Assembly: GCA_903813345.2 (NCBI GenBank)
Contig: CAIIXF020000005.1
Span: 12,777,375-12,841,374 of the forward strand
Direction of reading: 5' to 3'
DNA from: Owenia fusiformis
Taxonomy: Eukaryota > Annelida > Polychaeta > Sabellida > Oweniidae
Length of the DNA: 64,000 nucleotides
This document shows, in pieces, positions 1 through 9,700 of this stretch. The notes under the pieces are model-generated. The model searched no databases and had not been told where the DNA came from. It saw only the letters and a program-made list of their open reading frames with translations. Both the position numbers and the translations under genes were made by a program. Position 1 is the stretch's first letter. Every line of letters starts with the position of its first letter.

Positions 1-1402
1 ACCAAGGTGTTCAGTTTTGAACCAAGGTGTTCACAATTTTAAAGGAAGGTGTTCAACATTTGTAAGTCACTCATAACATTGTTAGGGTTTACTCGAGTCT
101 CTAGCTTACAGCTAGACGAAACTTCATTGATTTCGTATGTACTGTGCTACACGCACCTACACGCACCTAGAACTCATTTTTAATAAATTTTATAAATATT
201 TTTAAGAATATTAATCATATTTAGGATGAAGCGTTGCTTGTCTGGATTTAGATATTTCAAAATTTCATTTCGGAGTTTGACACATGGTGAAATTTTCTCG
301 CTGAAGCTAAAAATGGCTTCCGGTTCTGGACGTGAATAACATTTGAAATTATTCTCGCTTAAAGAAATCAAATATAACAATAGATTCAGACGGGGATGTG
401 AGCTGATGTTCTTCAAATCTATACATAAAGGTATATTTCATATTATTATGCCATATTTACTGTGCGTGTGACACAATGATTTACAATATTTATAATACTA
501 AGGCAGCTCAATCTTCCTCCTCAAAGCCGGAATATAGAGAAGGCTTTGGACCGAAGTAAGTTAGGGTGTTCCCCGGGGGCTGTTCCTAAGATGACAGGCC
601 TGTGACTCTAGTTGAAAGCCCATGCTAGGGTCAATTTGATCATGATTGGAGACTAATCTGACACTGAATAATTATAAAACATATTCATATGAACTCAAAT
701 AACATCGGTTCAAAGTCTCATAAACCGTGAGCTTACCGCCGCAAAATCGCCTTTTTCAGTACAAGAAGCTGTAGCCCATAAAATTTAGAAGGTATTCGTT
801 CTGAGAATTCAGTATTTTGACGCTAACTGTAGAATAGAATCAAACCTTACTCAAAAACATAAATTAAGTATACATCAATTGATTAAAAAACTTCTATGTA
901 AAAAACAGGGATTTATTTTAATTAGTTTTTGCTTGTCATGATCGCACCTGTTTTGACCTCATTTGAACTCTGACCTAATTAGCCGCCATATTGGAAAAGT
1001 TGAGGAGGGAACAGGTAAAACAGGTAACATTTAAAATAATATCTCATCTTATAGGTACTTCGACGTTGGTTTGATAATATCTGATGATGTATTTACAGAA
1101 GATGCACGGATGTAAGTCATTCATATGTTCTTTAGTTTAGGGACTAGTGCACGATTTTTATTCAAAGTTGGAAAAATTCAAAAATGTTTTCATTTTTCAA
1201 AAATAATTTCCGGGATGAATCACACCGTGGATTGCGTAAATTACACACAATAATAATGTACATGGAATAACAATCCAAAAGATTTTGATATACTTTTCTT
1301 AAGCAATTAAATTATGATTTAAGTTTGGCTGCTTGATTCAAACGGCTGAATTGATGAATTTGTCAAAATTCAAAGATAATTCATCATAAAATGCTTGTAT
1401 AA
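1..1402. other. Intergenic flank, no gene seen
   Basis: AT-rich sequence with no convincing coding region; the only open frames are short and unrecognisable. At the very start the motif AAGGTGTTCA occurs three times within about 50 bases (near 4, 24 and 45), suggesting the edge of a tandem or dispersed repeat that continues outside the window. Confidence 0.5.
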
Positions 1403-2703
1403 TTGGTTTTCTGGGGTGTCTGTTTAGTTGCTTTCTATGGCCTGTTTAGGAGATCTAATGTGTTAACTTCAGAGTTTGTCAAGAGCAAACATTTGTGCAG
1501 GAAAGATGTAACAATTTTTCCCTGGGGGGTCTTACTTAAAGTGGGAATATCGATTGCCGAGTCGTATCCAATGATCCTGGGCCTATCGTAAAATGAAAGC
1601 TTTGAATATGTTGTTGCCTTTAAAAATGTATCTATTTTCCATGTAAGCAACTAGAATTTGTGCACATACCTTGTAACGATCGATAATGGCAAAGGAAAAT
1701 CCTCTAATTCTTCGTCATAATTTCTCCTTCGACGTCAGCCATTTTTTATTAAACCGAAAGTTTGTTCTCTGACGTCGGCGCAATGTTTTTTCACTTTTAT
1801 TTCAGATTACGCTTCGGATTCAACATTTAATGCTTTCTAATATTAATTAAGTGTTTTCTATCAGAAAGATTTCATAAAAAGACTCATATACTATCAGAGA
1901 TTTTATCGATTCGAGCAGCCAGAAAAATTAGTTTCAATTTCATCGCTAGGTGTTTCGACGTCGACTTGGAAAGAATTTGAAAAATCTATGAGTGGGACTC
2001 CTTGTATGGAATTGTAGATTCTAAACGATTTGCCAGTTCTACTGGTTGATGAATATTGCCATATGCATACATTTTCATAAAATAGGAATAAGGAAGAAGA
2101 TGTTGGACCAAACTTCACCCCGATAGCTCAGAAAAGGTAAAATTTCTCCATTTTTCTCTCCACAGACCTTAGAGCCGCTTTAATGTGAAATGGTCAAAGA
2201 CTATTCAGTCTGGAGAGAGAATCTTGCAAGTGCCACTTACTGAGATCAAAGGCCACCCCCTTTGCCCAGTATCTGCACTACTATCTGCCCTTGCGATTAC
2301 TTTCCCCTCCAGCCCAGATTACCCTCTCTTTACGTTGCCCAGAGGTAAACCTTTTTCCCCCTCCCTGTTTTCATCTCTCCTGGGCACATGCTTAGCTAAG
2401 GCAGGTTATGACCGTACTTGTTTGTCACCTCATTCCTTTTGGAGGGGAGGCGCATCTTGGGCTCTACAAAGAGGCCTTCCCCCTAATGTCATCCAGATTC
2501 TAGGTGACTGGAAGTCAGACGCATATAAGGTTTATCTTGAATTACCTGTAGCTTCAAAAGTAGAGATGGCAAAATCTTTTCAACTAACCTACCTTCTACT
2601 ACTTCTACTTAACATCAAGTTTGGGTTCGGAGGTCATAATATTATATGCTATTATGTAACTACTTTAATACAATGTACTGTGTACTACACCTTGTACTAT
2701 TGA
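1403..2703 (+). pseudogene. Broken tyrosine recombinase (Crypton/DIRS-type integrase) relic
   Basis: Two open pieces encode the catalytic domain of a eukaryotic mobile-element tyrosine recombinase, the enzyme that cuts and rejoins DNA through a covalent tyrosine intermediate. The first piece (1403-1543) carries the first catalytic arginine in FYGLFRRSNVL. The second (2188-2703) carries HSFWRGG, the H-x-x-R box, and GDWKSDAYKVYL with the candidate nucleophilic tyrosine. The two join naturally at a VKWSKTIQSGER-like stretch but are separated by 644 bases of unrelated sequence. A stop codon lies directly before 1403, so the N-terminal half is missing, and the C-terminus runs into unrelated sequence after about 2600. 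Family assignment rests on the R/H-x-x-R/Y pattern; I cannot separate Crypton from DIRS/Ngaro because no other element genes are visible. Confidence 0.7.
1544..2187. other. 644-bp insertion (or intron) inside the recombinase relic
   Basis: The recombinase frame stops after GTG at 1541-1543 and resumes directly after GTG at 2185-2187, so the intervening 644 bases behave as an insertion flanked by a 3-bp repeat. Neither end shows an obvious inverted repeat, and no GT..AG pair restores the frame cleanly, so insertion is slightly favoured over intron. Nothing in it is recognisable. Confidence 0.45.
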
Positions 2704-2704
2704 A

Positions 2705-3020
2705 ATGGCCATATGCCCCTGAAAACTCTACTTGGTATAGGATAAAGCAGTTATGTACGGTCGGTTTGGATATTGGGTTCATCCCTCGTGAGATATCCAC
2801 ATCTACCTTCGGTCCCCACGGTCTGGGTGGCCATATGCCCCTGAAAACTCTACTTGGTATAGGATAAAGCAGTTATGTACGGTCGGTTTGGATATTGGGT
2901 TCATCCCTCGTGAGATATCCACATCTACCTTCGGTCCCTACGGTCCCTCAGGTAGATCTGCATATCTCCCTCTGGATAAACCCCATATCCAAAACCTCCC
3001 AGTACATAACCCTTATGTAT
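2705..3020. repeat. Tandemly duplicated copy of a palindromic dispersed repeat
   Basis: A 122-bp unit beginning TGGCCATATGCCCCTG is present twice in tandem (from 2706 and from 2828). It leads into GATAAACCCCATATCC at about 2973. The unit contains a hairpin between a GGTCGGTTTGGATA arm and a TATCCAAAACCTCCC arm. Closely related copies lie at 19945-20132, 21283-21430 and 21868-22012, so it is a dispersed, probably non-autonomous fold-back family. Confidence 0.75.
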
Positions 3021-3687
3021 CGAACATATGAACCCAGTCTGTACCAGACATATGAACCCATTGTCTAGGCCCACAGATGCACCTGCTGGCCTTTATGAAT
3101 ATATCTTAGATGGACAGAGAGGCCTATGGGTGTAAATATATGCTGCCATCCTGGCTCGTCAATACACAAGTTTGCTTTAAGCATCACTGGCGCCATGCCC
3201 TGCAATTCTTCTTTTATTATTACCTTGTTATTCTGAAGCATGGTAGAAAATCACTGCTTTACAGTAAACTACTAACTTGAAGGCCAGGGTACATGTTCGG
3301 AATTTTGCTGCATTCCTCAATTGAGTCACATGTTATTTTACAGGAATCACTCCTTCCCCACATTGTCTATATCTTCCAGCTTTGCACAAAGAGTGCGCTT
3401 ATGTGCCTGAATTTTTTCACTGAATTTTCTTGTTTTTTATACATTTTATCAAAACATTCTTCTCTACATTGTTTTCTAGGTAAATTAGAGCACTCGTTGT
3501 GCAAAGGTGAGAGATGTAGACATTGTGGGGAAGGAATGATTCAAATTTGAAAAATAACATGTGCAAAAGTTTTTTTCATAACATTGATTCATTTATGAAT
3601 CCAGCAGGTTTTAATCACATTATGTCATTGATAATCAAATAATCACCCCATTTGACGAATATATATTTTAATTCATTTATTTTTCAG
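3021..3687. other. Presumed 5' flank of the contactin-like gene
   Basis: No coding exon is recognisable. A splice acceptor (TTTTTCAG, ending 3687) lies 24 bases before the start codon, so at least one untranslated exon should lie upstream. I could not identify it with confidence. Confidence 0.35.
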
Positions 3688-3711
3688 ATGTTATGAAGAA
3701 GGAATGACATA

Positions 3712-6700
3712 ATGCATTTTACAGAAACTTTAACTGCATTTTTGCTCTGCTTTACACAAGTATGGACCCAGTATATGTATGGTAAGTCAATGGAAAACAA
3801 ATATCCACTTCAACTTATATATTGCTATTTCATAGAACTCAATAGATTAGGTAACCACCGAGAAGGGATTAGTCAGGAATCTTGAACATTTGGAGAATAT
3901 AGAAATTACATTAAATTAGCAAGTATAGTCAGAAAATTTTAGAAGACCAAAGAAAAGTAAGTTGAATTTGGGAATATTGAAAATTTTTCACAAACTGTAA
4001 AGATGAAGCTAAATACTAAAATATATACTCGCAATCAGTGAACATGTAATTTGTCTCTTTAAAGGCAGAATCTGATCTATAGGGGGTGACAAAATTACAA
4101 GCAACATGTATAATTGACCTACCAATCTATTCCTTACAATATCAAATACATTAATATCTTATATCCCCCAAAAGATTCACAATATGTTATAAATTGGTGA
4201 AGTTATTAATGATTCAAAGTGCATAAATTGGTGAAGAATGTTTAAATTCTCCCAAATAATAAGAATGGTAACCATTCTTATGGAAAAATAATACATCATT
4301 GTAAAAATCTTTATTTTTTATATGCACTTTTGTGATTTTTAGAAAATAGACATGGCAAGGAATGACATGAGCCCAAAATATTCTAAAATTGAAACAATTT
4401 TTTTGTTTAGCCTGCTCGCTGATTCTCTCTTTAAATCTATGTTGATAAAATGAGTATATTAGTATTGGTAGTGGGCTGTATAGCAAGGTTGGTCGGGGTC
4501 GGGAGCTGGGGATAATTTTATTGCTTAAATATAACCATATCATCATCCTACATTAGAATCCACTCAGTCTAACATCAATTTCTGGTGCGAAAGTTGTCAT
4601 TTTTGAGTTTTACCCCCCTTGGCGACAAATTCTTGGGGGTACTATGACAAATGCTTATAACTAAAGAAATATTTATTTGATCATCTTCATTTTTGGCATG
4701 GGTAATGAACAGGTATGTAAAAGTAAAATTTGAAAAATTCATACAAATCGGGTGATTAATCCATTCTAAAGATAATAATTCAGGTATTTGCATGGGTCAA
4801 TTTCAACATTTTCTGAATGTCGCCATGAAGTAAAAATGACATTATGACCCAATGACATATTTATTGAATGTTTTTAGGCTTTAGAAAATAATTTGACTAT
4901 ATAAGCTAAAATAATAACATGAGAATTGTACCATATTGATAATTCTTCATCGCCATCCAGGCACAAATAAACTTCCCCCTCCCCCATTTTCGAATATAAA
5001 GGTCTATACCTGAAACTTCCTCAAATAGCTATATTTCAGAAACAATAATTACAGCCTACATTCCAAAATTTCTCATGAAGTTTTAACACTTTTTTGAGGG
5101 TGTAGCTAATAACAATAGTATATTTATTAGACTTCTTAGAAATCAAAATATATGTTTTAGAAGGTTGTCACAACACTACAAGAGAGATATTTTGGATTGT
5201 CATCATTTTTGAGAATATTACAAAAACAAATTTATATTATGCAATAATCACCTATTTTCATTTGACATAATTGAAATATATTATCCATCTAGTTTAAATG
5301 ATTTCAGTATATGCATTTAATCCTGAGATGCACTTAGGTTTGATATTCACGAAGGAATCGTTTCTTTCTTGTTTGTAATTTAGTTTCTAAGCATAAAACT
5401 ATAAGCATTTAATCTGTATGCTTTAGGATATACATAATCAATACCGATGACTAAACATTCAATTGACAACATTCAGTCAATATGCTTGACAACATTCAAT
5501 AATGATTAATATGTTCGACCAATATGTTTTTGAATAACTTCACCAATACACTTTGCTTGAGTATTCACTTCAACATTTGCTTCAAGTAGTTGAACATTGT
5601 TAGTTATCAACATCACCTGAAAAGATTTTATCTATGAAATCGTTGACTTCATTATCTGTCATATCATCATCAATTTCGTCATCTGATTCTTCGTTATAAA
5701 TGTCTACCAACTCTTGTGGAAGAATGGCATATGGATTTTCAAGTTCGCCATTTTCTAGGATCCATCCATTTTCTGCTGGAACAAGGGATGACCTGCATGG
5801 AGGAAGGAGACTGATGTCTATCCCATCATAGTTGTTGTTGATAGAAGCTTTAGGTTGAAATCTGTTCGCAAAATTTATGTATCGTACATGATTGATGTCT
5901 GTTTTTTCTTTTCCCCGTACATGATGCACACAAATCTTTCGAGTTCTTGAAGATGCCTTTGGTCAAGAACTGTAGATTTTCCAAGTTCTTGAAAGATTGC
6001 ATGCATGACCTCCCTCTTGATCAGCTGTTTCAGAGGGTTTATTTTTCCCTTTCTCATGAAGGCACTGGTGGTATCACACCCTGTAAAACAGTGGATACCG
6101 ATCAGGGTGGCTGATCACCCAAACCTGCTGCAACTGTCTTCACATCAATGAGGCGCCTCTTGTTTGAAACTCCAGTGTCAAACAGTACTTTCAGAAGTAG
6201 GTGTTTGCTGTAATGTAGCAGGAGTATGAGTACATATGTGTCTGGAGATCTGACAAGTATAGTCTTGGCATCAGCCTCTTGGTCTATAAAGGACCCGGAG
6301 AGAAGGTGTAGAGGTAAAATGCAGCCACTGCTAGTGAAAGGTCCCAAAACTAGTCCCAAAAATTGGAAAAACTTCCTTTCAAATAGCAAAAACAAAATTC
6401 AGCTTTTCCAACTAATCCTCCCAGAATGGAAGAAGGACAAATATGCAAAAAAATTCAGAACACACCAATTTACTTTGTCTGTCAGGAGAAGTGCTTCTTA
6501 CTCACAAGTGATGGGTCACATGTTGATAGTGAGGAAGTCCTAGACCTAAGGTGCAACCATGATGAAGCTGACACAAAAATCATTCTCCATGCTTTATATG
6601 CATCAAGGCAGGTGGGGGCTGAGGCCAAGACCATACTTGTCAGATCTCCAGACACAGATGTACCCATACTCCTGCTACATTACATCAAACACCTACTTCT

Positions 6701-9700
6701 CAAAGTACTGTTTGACACTGGAGTTTCAAACAAGAGGCGCCTCATCGATGTGAAGACAGATGTAGCAGGTTTGGGTTATCCAATCACAGCCACCCTGATC
6801 GGTATCCACTGTTTTACAGGGTGTGAAACAGCTGATCAAGAGGGAGGACATGCATGGAATCTTTCAAGAACTTGGAAAATCTATAGTTCTTGACCAAGGC
6901 ATCTTCAAGAACTCGAAAGATTTGTGTGCATCATGTACGGGGAAAAGAAAAAACAGACATCAATCATGTACGACTTCAAGCCTCTATCAACAACTATGAT
7001 GGGATAGACATCAGTCTCCATCCTCCATGCAGGTCATCCCTTGTTCAACATTGTAAAAGATGTAACTACCAGGCTTACATATGGAAGCAGTCTCGCAAAG
7101 CCCAAATGGATATACCTTCTCCAGCAGAAAATGGATGGATCCTAGAAAATGGCGAACTTGATATACAATGGGCTGAAAATCCAAATGCCATTCTTCCATA
7201 AGAGTTGGTTGACATTAATAACGAAGAATCAGATGACAAAATTTATAATGATATGACAGATAATGAAGTCAACAATTTCATAGATGAAATATGTTCAGGT
7301 GATGTTGATAACTAACAATGTTCAACTGCTTGAAGCAAATGTTGAATTGAATACTCAAGCAAAATGTATTGGTGAAGTTATTCAAAAACATATTGGTCGA
7401 ACATATTAATCATTATTGAATGTTGTCAAGCATATTGACTGAATGTTGTCAATTGAATGTTTAGTCATCGCTATTGATTACGTATATCCTAAAGCATACA
7501 TATTTAATGCTTATAGTTTTATGCTTAGAAACTAAATTACAAACAAAAAAGAAATGATTACTTTATGGATATCAAACCTAAGTGCATCTCAGGATTAAAT
7601 GCATATACTGAAATAATTAAAACTAGGTGGATAATATATTTCAATTATGTCAAATTAAAATAGGTGATTATTGCATAATATGAATATGTTTTTGTAATAT
7701 TTTCAAAAATGATGACAATCCAAAATATCTCTCTTGTAGTGTTGTGACAACCTTCTAAAACATATATTTTGATTTCTAAGAAGTCTAATAAATATACTAT
7801 TGTTATTAGCTACACCCTCAAAAAAGTGTTAAAACTTCAATTATATGTATAATATGCAGATTTTGATGTGTATAATCAACATGAGAAATTTTGGAATGGA
7901 GGCTGTAATAGTTTCTGAAATATAGCTATTTGAGAAAGTTTCAGGTAAAAACCTTTCTTTTCGCAAATGGGGGGGGGTATTTATCCCTGGATGGCGATGA
8001 AGAATTATCAATATTGTACAATTCTTATGTTATTATCTTAGCTTATATAGTCAAATTAATTTCTAAAGCCTAAAAACATTTAATAAATATGTCATTGGGT
8101 CATGTAATTTTTACTTCATGGCGACATTCCGAAAATGCTGAAATTGAACCTTGAAAATACCTTAATTATTAGATATAGAATGGATAAATCTCAATTATAT
8201 GTCTTTTATGCAAAGTATGATGTGTTTAATCACCATGAGAAATTTTGGAATGTAGGCTGTAATAGTTTATTTAACTGGTTTGAACTTTGATTTGAATCAT
8301 CTTGAATTGAATAATCTTCTAGATCAAGGACATTTTTCATGTTATGAAAGACATTACCTTTTCATCTTTCATATGTTTTTTTTTTTTTGTATTGCCAGCT
8401 GAATGTTAAACAAAAGTATCAAATCATTTTTACAATATGGCACCATTTCACTAAATTCATGTCATATTATTCAAAGAATTTACATCTGACTCAGCTGATG
8501 CTATATCTTTAAAATCATTTTTCAGATTGTCCTAAAGGCTGGATGACATTTGAAGAGAACTGCTATGAATTTATATACACACAAGAAAATTTAGAAAATG
8601 CCAAACAAAAATGCCAGGTAAGATGTTTTTTTAATGACATGGTGACTCGAGAAATGCCACCCATACTAATTTTGGTATATCTTTCTCAATAATGAAGGAA
8701 TCTTTGTTATTTTTTGCGTAGATAAAGTGTTCAATGGATCAACAATTGTTATCCCATCGAACGAAGTTCGGAGGGATATAGGGAACGCCTCCGTCCGTAC
8801 GTACGTCCGTCCGTCCGGGCAATAACTCAAATACCGTTGGCCCGATTTTGTTCATATTTTGTACACATATACCCCATGGGGGTAGAAGTTCTGCTCGAAA
8901 GCCGATTTTCAAAATGGCTGCTCATTTCAAAATGGCGGCCATTTTAGTGCCGATTTTACAGTAATTTAGGTGCAATATGTAAAACTGTAATAGCAATATG
9001 TTTTAAATGTAAAAAAGTTATAAAGGACATTAATAATGCTACAAATGTAGATATTAAAGAAGCACATGGCAGCCATCTTGAAAAATGGCGGCCTTTACTC
9101 GTCATTTTACGATTTTTGCTGTAACTCAAAAATATAGTGGAGCGAATTTGTTCATATTTGGTATGTGAATACTATAAGCATTGCACACTGTCTAAAGACA
9201 CTTTTGGTAGAAGGTGGCCATTTTGAAAAATGGCCGCCATTTTAACGTATTTTACTATAACTCGAAAAGTAGTGGAGCGATTTTGTTCATATTTGGTGTG
9301 TGAATACTATAAGCCTGTCACACTGTCCTATGACACTGTGGGTAGAAGGCGGCCATTTTGGAAAAAAAAAATGGCTGCCATTTTAACGTATTTTACTATG
9401 ACTCGAAAAGTAGTGGAGCGATTTTGTTCATATTTGGTGTGTGAATACTATAAGCATGGCACACTGTCCTATGACACTTTCAGTAGAAGGTGGCCATTAT
9501 GAAATTTTTTTGGAAAAATGGCCGCCATTTTAATGTATTTTACTATAACTCGAAAAGTAGTGGAGCGATTTTGTTCATATTTGGTATGTGAATACTATAA
9601 GCATGGCACACTGTCTATTTCTAATGACACTTTTGGTAGAAGGTGGCCATTTTGAAAAATGGCCGCCATTTTAATGTATTTTACTATAACTCGAAAAGTA

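Larger units (their letters stand above)
4750..8195. repeat. 3.4 kb palindrome: two ~1.5 kb inverted arms around a 340-bp loop
   Basis: The left arm (4750-6276) is the reverse complement of the right arm (6617-8195), with a central loop at 6277-6616. Each arm carries the C-terminal part of the same repetitive gene and about 1 kb of AT-rich noncoding sequence. The arms have diverged by substitutions and different indels. The right arm has an extra ~50-bp duplicated segment near 7840-7890, the left arm lacks a 75-bp coding segment, and the right arm lacks 33-bp and 48-bp coding segments. Independent decay argues against an assembly hairpin artefact. It sits in intron 1 of the contactin-like gene. 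Confidence 0.85.

Noticed and set aside
4750-8195. Assembly hairpin artefact (reads folded back)
   Set aside because: Arms differ by substitutions and by distinct indels in each arm, which a technical inversion would not produce.
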